Shown here: piece after piece, positions 1 to 12,000 of the stretch
Numbering within the stretch: position 1 is the stretch's first letter
Layout: the number at the start of each line of letters is the position of its first letter
Assembly (NCBI GenBank): GCA_029851415.1
Contig: CM056741.1
Coordinates: forward strand, 70,050,282 to 70,114,281
Direction of reading: 5' to 3'
Length of the DNA stretch: 64,000 nt
Source of the DNA: Eretmocerus hayati
Taxonomy: Eukaryota > Arthropoda > Insecta > Hymenoptera > Aphelinidae
The notes under the pieces: model-generated
The model's database searches: none
What the model was told of the DNA's origin: nothing
What the model saw: only the letters and a program-made list of their open reading frames with translations
Program-made: the position numbers and the translations under genes

Positions 1-2418
1 AATTCTGTGTGAATCTCATAAGAATTATTGTAAAGGAAGTCAGAAATATTCTAAGGTGTACTGTATGCAGCACGTGAGATACGCATTGGCACTCGAGATG
101 AACGATCCACATGAAATCATTCTTCAGATACCTAGCGTAAACTTTCGAAGCCGTACTATGGAATGAACCCTTTCTCACCCCTCCTCCTTCCATCCGCAAT
201 TTGAGTAACTTTCCCTCGTGTCTCGACTGAAGTAGAGGTTGTCGATCTCCGGTTGTATTTATATAGTGTGCAGTTTGTCAAAATTTCACTCGAATACACT
301 TGCCCACACGCAATTGAATACAAGTCTGATGAAAGGCCTTTGGATGTCTTGTGTGAGGTTTAACGTTCACGTTTGCTCAGTTCCAGATTCAAACGAACAG
401 AGAATAAGAGGAAAAGCCATTGAAATAAGTAGCATGGAGTAGATCGTTCTCCTTTCTCTCCCTCATGCGCGCGCCCTTTCCCCAGTTTCTATTCAATTGC
501 TTTCTCGCGACTTTGCGTAGTGCTGGCTATCCATCTCATTTTTTCCAACCCATTGGTTACCAATCTTCCCGAGTCGTCATACTTCAAGCCTGTGCTCTGC
601 TCTTTGAAACGATTACACTTGCTTTGCTGCATTCTTACTCATTCTTTTTTCAGCCATGTACCGGAAAAGAATAGATTATCAATACTTCCATAAACAGCTT
701 GAAATCTCTTCATATCTTCCTAAGCATCATGGATTCCTTGCTGATTCAGACTCGCAAATACATGCTGTACCTCATAGTTTATTCTTGCTCAGAAACCAGC
801 AAGCTTTTTTTATGATTGGCTTAGAATGTGCATTGAGAACCAAGCTCCATTTGAATTTCTATAGTCACCACAGAAAATAAGAATTTTGAGTAATCAGGCC
901 CGGTCACCGAGAACACAGTTGTATGATTTCGGAATGATCTACATATTTTGTAATGATCTGTGTATTCCATAATGATCCACCCCACTTTGTAATACGATCG
1001 AGATGGAAGCCTCATTGATAACTCCATATTACTATTCGGAAGAAGGTCAGATTTTGTCACATTATTCAGTACTGGAAGGCAGCCAGTGAATAAAATGTGG
1101 ATCATCTGTAATAAGTTCTTCATTCCCACATCATTCTGGCATCTCATCTACGAGACTGAAATGCTAATCATTTTTTGTATCGACATTGAAGACCTTAATT
1201 TTTTTTATATCGAAGGGTGATATTTATTGCGAAGGATTGAGTCCCAAAAAGTAGACAATCGCTCACTGTCCGACATTGCACACGGGAGAAGTCCCGATTG
1301 AATATATGGGCAATTCTCAGGAACTTTTGATTTTTGCGTTACTAGGCTATCGCGAAGTCCTGCATCTCGTCGACCCTGGTTTCATGCTTGGTAATACTCC
1401 GAAGTGCTTAATTGATAGAAAATCAATATATTTGTGGATTTCTGGGTTGTTCCGAAGGACTCAGAATTATTTATGACCACTACAATCAGAGAAAAACAGG
1501 AAAATCGACTGTTACTAGCTCGACTTTTTCTTTTATTCTTGGAAGCACTGCTGTGCCGAACAAGCAATCGTCTCAGCTCCAACGAAATGAGCAAGATTGT
1601 ATTATAAGATATATTTGGAATCGGCTCCACTGATGTGCTGCAAGTAGAAAAAAATGACGAGTACTTCAGAACGTGTTACCAAAATTTTTGGTTTCCTAAA
1701 TTGTCGCACCATTTCATTCATAATGTTCATGCCGTGGAAGCAATGCCAATGGCGAAAAGAAATTTCAAAATATAATCAAAAATAAAGGCTTTGAGCCATC
1801 ACTCGTTGATGTGCTGCAATCTGCACTCCATTGAGAGCTTGGAGAAATTATTCCTACCTGCGTGAACTACTGGATAAAGGTGATTTTTTGAACGGCACAT
1901 CGACGGATATAATTTCTTGGAGCTGGGTGTGTTTGTGCACGCTCATTTTGATCACTATTTGATTGATTTTCGATATGGGAAGCTCATATGTTCATTTTTG
2001 CACTCGAGCCTGTAGAGTAGAGTACACACATTGACTCTAAAGAGTCAATGTGTACGTCGCGAGTTACATTGACCAGCACCTTGATTAAGTATGTGATGTT
2101 TGCATTGACGCGGTACACATAAAATTCTCCGAATTTTATGCATACCACGATTTATGTGGAGATCTTGACAAAAACACTGCTTCTTTGAAACAAGAGATCG
2201 TTAAGAATACGAAGCGGAATCCTAAGAAAAGGAAGCATCAGTAGCAAGTTGATGCAAAAGATTCTTCTAATGCGGCAACTCGAAGAGTTTTGGAAGATGA
2301 GGGGGTAATAGGAAAACGAAGCCTCAGAAGTGCCGGTAAAGTTTGTGGTCTGAAGATTATGAAGTAAAACGGAAAATGTGTTCTCCACAAATTTTTCCGA
2401 GGAATCATAATTTTATTT
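1..2418. other. gene-free left flank
   Basis: I find no recognisable gene here. Open frames are short, in both strands, and look random. Two small structures are visible: a near-perfect 34-bp palindrome at 2022-2055 (GTACACACATTGACTCT and its complement with 2 bases missing), and a segment at about 1303-1336 that recurs in inverted orientation at about 4988-5025, which suggests the remains of an old inverted-repeat element spanning the left 5 kb. Confidence 0.5.
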
Positions 2419-3395
2419 GTAATTAATTTTGACACTCGATCGATATGATCGGATATCGTATTTATCACTCGCGGGAATTTCAAATTATGAAGATGTAATT
2501 TTATCGGTCTTTGCGAGTTTTAGTCAGCAAATTTTGCTGAATTTTTAGCATCAATCGAGAATGGATTTTTCTCCACTCTCGATCAATGCACCTTTAGAGC
2601 CTCGTATGAGTTGCGAGGATGCATCTAAAGGATTTTGATGGGAAGGAATGAAAAGTAAAGATGAGAAATGAGAAACTTTATGAAAAATTTGGATTCTACG
2701 CTGATATTGTGCGTGTTTCGCCCTTCTCTCATTGCTCGGGCTTTTCAAAGTGGTGGAAGAGCAATGAGAGTTTACCACTCAGACAATTAATTAACACCCA
2801 ACAAAAATTCAGCAAAATTTGCTGACTAAAACTCGCAAAGACCGATAAAATTACATCTTCATAATTTGAAATTCCCGCGAGTGATAAATACGATATCCGA
2901 TCATATCGATCGAGTGTCAAAATTAATTACATATATCTCCGGCAGAAGGCCGAAGAGCTGCCAAAGTAAAAATGTTGAGAAATCAAATGGAAATAGCGGG
3001 TTAAATTGACCTTTCTCGCAAGCGCATAACGAAGATGAACTTTCGTATATAAGGGCGTTCAAACCATCGAACATTCGGCCACTTGAGCCGCGTGTCAGTG
3101 GTAAACTCTCATTGCTCTTCCACCACTTTGAAAAGCCCGAGCAATGAGAGAAGGGCGAAACACGCACAATATCAGCGTAGAATCCAGATTTTTCATAAAG
3201 TTTCTCATTTCTCATCTTTACTTTTCATTCCTTCCCATCAAAATCCTTCAGATGCATCCTCGCAACCCATACGAGGCTCTAAAGGTGCATTGATCGAGAG
3301 TGGAGAAAAATCCATTCTCGATTGATGCTAAAAATTCAGCAAAATTTGCTGACTAAAACTCGCAAAGACCGATAAAATTACATCTTTATAATTTT
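2419..3395. repeat. compound near-identical inverted repeat
   Basis: Two nested inverted repeats are visible by eye. Segment 2419-2547 is repeated inverted at 2802-2933 with almost no differences. Segment 2548-2783 is repeated inverted at 3092-3327, followed by a further partial inverted copy of the first segment at 3327-3395. The arms are nearly identical, so the arrangement is young or maintained by gene conversion. The spacer at 2935-3090 is not repeated in the window. Confidence 0.8.
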
Positions 3396-3560
3396 ATTAT
3401 TTTGTATTATTCATGTTATCTTCGAGAACGTTGATTTCAAGATCATGAGTTGTTCTATGGATGAACTTCAAGGGTTGTTATCATTCTTGTTCCCTTATTG
3501 TTATGATCTCGAGATTTATGTATGAATAAAATGTATTTCATCTTTGGTATCTACCGGTTC
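2935..3560 (+). mobile_element. possible solo LTR, disrupted by the inverted repeat
   Basis: The spacer holds a TATATAAG box (3046-3053) followed about 45 bases later by a TCAGTGG initiator-like sequence, and an AATAAA signal lies at 3525-3530 after the right inverted arm. This order (TATA, initiator, polyadenylation signal) is that of an LTR promoter region, but no TG...CA ends, target-site duplication or internal retroviral-type coding sequence could be found. It could equally be a coincidental grouping of motifs in a non-autonomous DNA element. Confidence 0.25.
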
Positions 3561-5764
3561 ATTTTCGAACCCTTGTCCAAGCTTGTTTGCCACATCTCAA
3601 GTATTCGTTAATTTTCTGGCCTGGTATCGGAGAAAGGACTCAAGAAGGTATATGGGCGTTTCTCCGGAACTTTTGCACCTGCTGGAATACAGCTATGGGT
3701 AATGATATAAGGGAACAATCAAATCTATCGGTCCCGATCGAAGTGAAAAAATTATTATCCGAGTCCCAAGATGAGATATCTTCGGCCTCTGTATGATCAG
3801 AAGAAGTTGATTCATTCTATCTCATTCAAAGAGAGAAAATGTGGGGAAGATCCTGTGGAAATACTTAGTACCTTGGGCAGTCTTACCGATATTCTGGTGA
3901 TGCCGCGCAACTTTTCGGGTTGATTCGAGCTGCATTTGGTGGGTAATATATTGAAGAAGAATGGCCCAAAAGCGCGATGGTGTGCTACCAATTCAGCCAA
4001 AACTGTATGACTTTGGAAATTGGGAATCAAAAATCAATCATGTCTCGTTCAACTCAAAGATTATTACGCCAAACTCCTGCCGTGACTCTGAACGCAACTT
4101 TTGGAATGCATATCTAAAGTAGATGCAATTGCGGAGATTTTGCGACAAAACTTAAGTTGGTGCGATATTTCTGTCTAGGATACGGCCGTTCTGAAGTGAA
4201 ATAGAAAAAAAGGTGATTCATGAAAAAAATTCAGTTTTTCTCATCCCACATTGGCGGATCGAGCTCTATGTTGATAAAACCGATTGTAACCGGAAACCCT
4301 GACCTTACAAAGCTACAAAAAGCCCAAGGCGTTCGTTGGAATTGTCAATCTTGCCAAATAATTGCTTAGGAAATTCTGGAAAATCGGCAAAAAACAACTT
4401 TGAGTTCGACTTATTAACGTGATTTTGGCGATGCCACTCACTCCATATGAGTTCCAATAGTGGAATTGTAACTCTCAATACTACCCAAATATGTGAGCAA
4501 AAGGTCCCAAGTGTGCATCGAGCGGTTTTCATTTTTCATTTTTCATCGATTTTCAGCAAAGTGCAAAAGTTCCAGAGAAACGCTCATATGCTCATTGAAG
4601 TTATTTGAAACTATTTCACCAAGCCGATATTTTTTCGAGACACTCGATTAGGAAGAAGATATATTCTAGAAACTTGGAAGACTGACATGTGGTTTATGAT
4701 TTAGAATATTTTTACCCTCCCATTGGGAAAATAAGTATCTTTTGTGCGGTAATCTGAGCCTCTGATCATCTGAAGTCGTGTCGTCGAACATTCTTGTCCG
4801 GTTGTGAGTCTTGATGATCCGTTTGGACCAGTGAGGAACTCAGATTTTGGTTTTTGGCATTTAACGTCCCACGACGATGCCGTGAGTCGAAAGTCGTGCA
4901 CGAACTCGGAATTGTCATTCTGAATGATGTATCTGAAGGTGAGCAAAACCTCAGAGGTGTGCTCCAAGTTTGAAAAAAAATTTTCGGAACACGAAAAATC
5001 AAAATTTCCTGAGAATAGCCCATATACATGTGAAAGCGAGAGTGCGTGATGAATTGAGACCGATTCAAACGAAGAACACATCTAAAAACTCTCAACTCTT
5101 CTTTGGGTATCAACAACATAGATATCTGCGTAGCTTTGAGGTCGTTGGTTTCCGTCCTTACCGACGAAAGGATTCTGCAAATTGATAGGATGGCTCGAGA
5201 AGCCCTTCCTAAAATCAACAGAGGGTTCACGAGATCGCGTGCCTCCGTGTAGCATCAATCGACTGATGGTGCAGAATTTGAAATAACGACAGAGAAAAAG
5301 AGCGAGAATAGATTACCAAATTATGCAAATTCTCACACGAACATTAATCGACTCTAAGTAGGATTCAAAATATCAACATTGGAAGATTTGCCATCTGGCT
5401 CTTGTTTCGATCTCTTAAATTTGTCGCCCCCCCCCCCCCCCCCCACAGCGAGACATCAAAATTTAGTCACTAGTAGCTATCCAAAAGCATAAGCACTAAA
5501 TACCAAGAATGCGCCTCGATTTCTCGCTGATGTGCGCCCTGTACCTACATGTTTAGAATACATCCAATGCAAGATTGATAACAGAATGAGGAGGGGGTCA
5601 TTGACATTCATCTAAATTTGATAATATATACATTTCTCTGTCAAAAATTCGCGGCTCCATACATTTTTGGGAATTCAATTTGCAGATGAGATCAGTCCTG
5701 CATTATGGGTTAATATACGCACTGCGTTTCGATGAAATATTATAAATAGTCAATATTCTGCACA
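3561..5764. other. intergenic, old inverted repeats and a C tract
   Basis: No gene is recognised. A stretch around 3649-3676 (GGGCGTTTCTCCGGAACTTT) recurs inverted at about 4565-4592, and 4988-5025 matches 1303-1336 inverted, so the region looks like decayed palindromic transposon sequence. A homopolymer of about 17 or more C residues lies at about 5428-5446. Open frames at 4701-5230 are overlapping shadows without recognisable motifs. Confidence 0.5.
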
Positions 5765-5770
5765 TTTATT
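5765..5770 (-). terminator. AATAAA polyadenylation signal of the clip-SPH gene
   Basis: TTTATT on the plus strand reads AATAAA on the minus strand, 102 bases downstream of the TGA stop of the serine protease homologue. The position and strand fit the 3' end of that transcript. No alternative canonical hexamer was noted closer to the stop. Confidence 0.6.
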
Positions 5771-5871
5771 GATGACTTGAGTAAGACTCGACACAATCAG
5801 ATCAACGAAGGATGTTGGCATGATCCACATGGCTGTGTAAGATTGGTATAACTGAATTTCACTCTTTACAT

Positions 5872-6068
5872 TCAACCTTGATTTTGATAGAATTTTCGTT
5901 GGTCAAACAAAGCAAAGTCAGCATTTGAAGGATCGTCATAATCAGCACTGGATGGAGTGTATGAACTCTTATCGATGGAATGGCTGTCCATTCTCGCATC
6001 AATCCAATCGCGAGCCTTGGATACATCAGCGTAGACACCAGGCACGTTTTCTTGGGCGCAGCCTATAC
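5872..6068 (-). CDS. clip-SPH exon 6 (C-terminus)
   Basis: The exon starts after ATCTAG and encodes [15 protein letters not shown] and WIDARM, the last helix of the trypsin fold, followed by about 40 Asp/Ser/Tyr-rich residues and a TGA stop. The tail is not needed for the fold and is likely lineage-specific. Confidence 0.92.
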
Positions 6069-9000
6069 CTAGATAATTTGATGATGACAAAAGTTAATCG
6101 TATGATTGAAAAATGGTGGAATGATATCATTGAATTGAGGAAAATTCATACCCCAGGCAACTATTCCAACTTGAACATAACGGTTTTGATCTGATGGCAG
6201 CGGACAGACTAACGGACTTCCACCATCACCCTGGAATACGATAGAACCAGTACAAACTTCAAATTCTCTCATTGTCAGCGAACGATTACATACTATTGGT
6301 TCACTTATACATCTCTGTTGGTGAATTATGTACACAACGCGAACATTATCATCATTCAAACTTCTACATTCCATTAAATATTTGGATCAAGAGGTATCTA
6401 TATCGAGTATTTGATGGTCATTTCAAGTTTTGAACTTTTGAAATCCTTTTATCCACTCAGGATTCGAGTTGTGAGAGATCTTTAAGTATGTCTCGAGGGA
6501 TTATTTGGTACACAATCAATGCTACGGAAAACTACTCAGCAGAGTCTCTCGTGAAGGTATTCTAATGAAAATTTCTCAGTGAAAAAGCGTGTGAAAACTT
6601 ATTTCTGCAATAGAAAAGATGACTTTAACACTAACAGGGGGAGCGCCAACCTTGTGGGTCCTTGATCTTGACGGAAATTTGGGAATCTTCTTGTTTTGGT
6701 GAGAAATGAAGGTATCTCCAAGGATTGAGACCAATGGGCCTCTCGCCCCAGAACACAGCTATGGAAATTATCATTGTCCATATAGGCCCATGTTAAAATG
6801 GCACATATATATGGATATACTGACAATGCTAACCTCCATGGCTGTGTATCTCAGGATAGGAGGCCCATTGGATGAGACCCTCTTGGGTACCTTCATTTCT
6901 CACCAAAACAAGAAGATTCCCAAAGTTTCGTCAAGATCCAGGACCCACAAGGTTAATGATCAACCCGCAAATAGAGACTAAAAGCATGGTCGAGTTTCCC
7001 AATCTTAGTCAGAGGCTTCTCACAGACTTCAGACTTTTATCACTCGTAATCTCTAAATGGCGGGGATCAACTCTGTTGTATCAGAGAATACCTTATGATC
7101 TTCTGTTAGCAAGAATAGAACAATGATTCCGATAAGAATCGTGCCTTTGTAGAAACTCAGAGGACCACAGAAATGCAAGGGACTGAAATCTGGTACACTC
7201 GAAGACATGTGACCACTTATTCATGACAAAGGTTGCTAGTCTTTGAAACAATTGAAGAAATTTGATTCGAGGCAAGTTTTATCTTGGACGACCCGATCTA
7301 TCTGTATCAGGAATCGCTCTAGTCTTCGTTCACATTGCCTTGCAATAGATCGATTAGGTACCCTCAACTTGAAGTTGCTGTGAATAAATGCTAGCAATGG
7401 AAAAACATGATGAAGAGTAAGTGTGTAGTGTTTGATCTAGCGATACGTTTTCTCGTTTCAAGGATGGTCGATACGTATTCGGTATACCGTGTGGGTTATG
7501 CCGGGTGATTCTTACCTGATTTGGTATTCTTTTGTGTATCAGCGCGCTTAAGTATTTGAGATTTCACTCTTGTTCTATCGTGACAAATTTGTCTTGGCAA
7601 ATTAGGAAAAAAAAGGTTATAGGGAGTCTTGTCTACTACGAAAGTTATCATCATTGAAATGTCTCAGTCAGACACACGTGAATGTTACAAAAATTCCGAA
7701 GATTGGCTTGGGATACGAATATCCATCATAGTTATATGATTCAAATCGTTTTGCTCTATCTTTGGTATAATCCGCTTCAATTCAACAAGCGTCCAATCCA
7801 ATACATACCTTTATAATATTGATGGATATGCGACTGTCTTCCGAGCTCAAATCAAGATATTCGAATCAAATAAGGATTCAATACCTCCGAAGCTTCTCAT
7901 GGAGAGTTGATGCTGGTTTGCACCACATACTCTTCATGGAGCAGGAAATATCGAAGGGTGATTCAAATAGATCTTGAAATCTACGTAGGAGCAATGAGGT
8001 TACAAATAAGATATTCAAAAAATTGTAAGTGTTTCGCCTCAATCTCCCCGTTTGGGCTCGTCAGAATTACGGCGGAGAGACTCGACATTGACTCTGAAAC
8101 TATTGGAATGGTTTTTTTTGGTAGGCCGGGAAGGGAAAATCTTCATAGACACCCACGAGAGTGTGGGTAGTGTCGGATTCTCCCGAGAAATCTCGCGCAC
8201 GTACCGACTAAATCCCCATCCCGGAGGGCGCCAACCCGAAGGTCATAGTCCCAGTAGAAGGAAGAAAGGAACAGAGAGTAGAGAAAAGAAGGAAGGTACA
8301 GGGGGCTTGCGAAGAAGCGGGAGTCCTGAAGTGGTCGAAGATGCCACTCAGAGCTCATACGCACTGAGGCGGACGAGGTGGTAAAAGCACACACATGGGT
8401 GCTGGGGCTGAAGACTGGGGGCGTGGAGTTGTCGTGTGCTTCCGAGATACTAAGATCTCCCTGGCCGGAGAACTGGGGCCGGGGAGTGCGTCTGTCTCCC
8501 AGGATCAACTAAGGATCCCCCTTGCGGTTCACTGGGGCCGGGGAGTCGTTACTCTCCCAAGATCCAAAGATCTCCCTTGCGGGGTATATTGGAATGGGAA
8601 TTTTGTTCGTTCTATAAGAGATTGGGTGTTAAGTTTATTAGGAAAAACAGAAAACTGTCTTCCATCTGGTTGTGTCACTGCGAAACATGTGACAGCTACT
8701 CTCTGGCACATGGACGTTGAATTTTACACAAATTAATTCTACGCTCGGGTGAGTTTTACCATACATATGGCTATGAAATTCAATGACTATGGACCGGAGA
8801 AATGCCGTCACATGTTTCCCGGATAAAGGACAGTTTTCTGTTCCATCCAACAAATTCAACATCCAATTCCTTATAAAACGACCAAAATTTCCAACGTATC
8901 ACTCCAGTCCGATAGTGTCAGTGTCAATGACAAGCCTCTCTATCGTCATTCTGATCAGCCCAAGGGGAGAGACTCAGGCGAAACACTTATCCACTATCTG

Positions 9001-12000
9001 ATCCAGCTATTGCGATAAGCGTTCACATGGACAAAAGTCGATCTCGTGCTCCAGATTGACTCATCGAAGATCAGCTGATCCCGTGCGTGAGGACAATATA
9101 GGCTTGTGTCGCGTCTGTGTTCTTTTGCTTGGGTTAGTCTCGCGCAGCTTCACACGGGTCGCGGAATCAGGTCCATCGGCGCGGTATTACTATTTATAAG
9201 ATTCATCAAGGCGATGCTAGCTCCAGAATGTCGCGGTGGCTCCCATAGAAATTTCACTTTGCCTGATCAAAGTTATCCGCGGTCGATGAGAGGTAGTGTG
9301 AGGTGAGGATGACCCGTGCGTGTGAAATTTTTCGTATCAGTATGGATCAACCGCCTAAAGTGTGAAATCCTTTGTCTGTGATTAATCATGAGAAACAACA
9401 AACGGCCAATATCTCAAGGTTCATGTGGTCAGAAAGAGAAGAACAGTTTTTGGACCGTATTTGTATTCAATCTCGAACAAGAACAGATTGAGTGTACGAT
9501 AAGTTCAAGAAGTCTATCTCCTTATGTGATGAACCTATGAATATATCAATATCTGAACGTGTAATGGAATATACAAAAGATATTGCACTGTTTACAAATT
9601 CAAATAATTATCATACATATGAAAAGCGGGTGGTGATAGTATCAAATTCCGATTCCGTAAGTAATTCGTCAAATTCCAAAAAATAAGAACGAATTGGCTG
9701 CAATGATTTTCGAATCGATTAGATAGGTAGGAAATTCCTTCATTTCACTCGAATATTTCCACAGTTCGAACTGAATCTTAAGTTGATAGATAAAAATCAA
9801 TCATGGTCGCGATTGGCCATCTCGTTTTTCAAATTATTGACTTGAATTATCGAACTTTGGAGTGAGATTGGAACCAACAACCAAATCCATCCAATTCCAA
9901 CCCCTGACCCAAAGATCCGCGCGCTTGCGCTCGTAAATACATCCTAGTAGTTTCTTGAACATCCTTTTTGTAACCTTATTTCTCCTATGTAAATTTCAAG
10001 ATCTATTTGGGTCGCCCTTTGGTATTTCCTGCTCCATGAAGAGTATAAGGTGCAAACTATAGCATCAACTCTCTATGAGAAGCTTCGGAGGTATCGAATC
10101 CTTGGATTCGAGTATCTTCATGTGAGCTTGGAAGGTGGTTGTATATCCATCAATATTATAAAACTCACCCCAGCGTAGAATCAATCTGTGCAATGCATGC
10201 CTTTGTTGGGCCTCGCACAAGGTTTTTACAAGAGAACATTATTTTATCACACCACACGAGTGTTCCAAGAGCTTCTTGCGTGATCAAATCATACTCACGG
10301 TGCAAGTGTCCTTTCCAGCTTTGCCACCGGCACACATGAATGAGTTGTGAAGCTCAAACCGTTTTCCGAGGCGAGTTTCACGGAGTTGTGTCTGACAAGT
10401 CTGATGAGCAACTGTGGGCAATTCTACAGCTTTCAAAATGACTTGATAACTCCCACGGTCACCTGTTGGAAATCAAAGAGCCGTTCACCATCCGCGCTGG
10501 GATTTTCTCCAGATTACAAGACTGAATAATACTCACCGAATTTATCTCTTCCCCATCCCGTGGCAAAACAATTATTGGATTCTATTCCTTCATTCGATTT
10601 TGGAAGGCACGCTATTTCGATATTGTCAGCCAAGTCAACAGGAGTATCTAAGATGAGTAAAGCGAAATCGTTCAATAAGGATCTCGGCTTATAACTAGGA
10701 TGCGTTTCAATTGCTGCTACTCGGCGATCTTGATGAGGGAGAGGCTCATTTTGAGTTTTCGTGTCCCACTCTCCAGCGCGAATATAAATATCGCTCGCCA
10801 CTTTGCTGTGAAAAAAATTGAGATGTTGTCTGATTTTAATTCGCTGGCGGTCCAAAAACGACTTAGAACAAACTGCCGCATGCATTTGGACTCTGTTGAC
10901 GCAATCAACAGGAATTTTTGGAAGAATAAGATTTATGATAAATTATCAACTTTGGATGGGGTGTTCTTGTATCAGGACAAAATCGATGCAACACCCGTTG
11001 TCGCAACTTAGACCTTACAAAAATCCACCATCATTTCACCACAATGGCCCACCACCCACCGATACTCCCGGATCCATTCATTTCCTCGAAAAATCTTTAC
11101 GTTTCCCTACGTATTTTGACGCGCTGAATCGATTTTTCGATGTCGCTTTCCCGAATTTCTATCACTTTTTTCTGTCACTGATAATTTCCTGAGCAAGATC
11201 ATGATTTTCCGCCAATATCTCGAATCATATGCATTCCTCGGGGAGGATTCATCGGATCAAACTTGTAGATTGAAAAATTTCCCACAAGATAGCCCTCAAA
11301 AATTTCATGGGGAATAAAAACCCGAGTCGGGAAGTGCACGAAAAGCGCTCGGGGCGATTAAATGGGCCCGGCAACGTTGCGTTGTGAGATACGCTGCCTT
11401 GTTGACAGTTGTCATTTCCTGTCCAAGCGACGCAATGCATCTTGAAGAAAACAAAATTTTCTTCAAGATGATATAGGTCCCATCTTGCCAAGTACGAAGC
11501 TTTTTTAGTGTTAATCGAGAGGAAATCAAAGAGTTGGATTCTGAGCACCGCATGCAGGCAGTTTTGCTTCGAGCATAGCGCTTCAACACCTTTATGCCTC
11601 TTTCTCCTGAGCCACGCTCGAAGGGCTTCGTTCTCAGCAAAATACGATTTGTGCCATTTTGAAGGGAATCTTGTCTTCTTTGAAATGCTTTTGGTCGCCT
11701 AGCCCTAAATTGACAACTATCACAATGCCTATGTTAACCACGCCAAACGCTTTTTGCACACTTTCCGATTCGGGTCTTCATTTCCCAGGAAACTTGAGAA
11801 AACCTTTTGTGTAGAAAATTTCTCGATTTACAAGTTAGATTCGATGAAACCTTACCGGGAAATACATATAACCCGAGATATTGGCAGAAATCATGATCTT
11901 GCAAAGAAAATTGTCAGTAACAGAAAAGGTAATAGAAATTTGGGAAAGTGACCTCGAAAAATTGATTCAGCGCATTAATAAACGTAGGAAAACGTGAAGA

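Larger units (their letters stand above)
7811..10161. mobile_element. inverted-repeat element with about 210-bp arms
   Basis: Arms at about 7811-8030 and 9957-10161 are inverted copies: TTATAATATTGATGGATAT at 7811 matches its complement at 10143. No transposase is visible between the arms. The interior contains a second inverted-repeat unit (8030-8983) and about 970 bases (8986-9956) without homologues in the window or a recognisable product; one short frame at 9492-9686 has no family features. Confidence 0.65.
6231..10298 (-). other. clip-SPH intron 4, transposon-filled
   Basis: The 4.1-kb intron between exons 4 and 5 holds a hairpin MITE (6640-6955), a larger inverted-repeat element (7811-10161) with a nested hairpin and a retroposed fragment, and a non-repeated stretch at about 6956-7810 where I recognise nothing. 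No alternative exon was identified. Confidence 0.8.

Noticed and set aside
4701..5230. Two overlapping minus-strand frames of 126 and 154 codons
   Set aside because: They overlap in different frames, lack motifs and lie in decayed repeat sequence.
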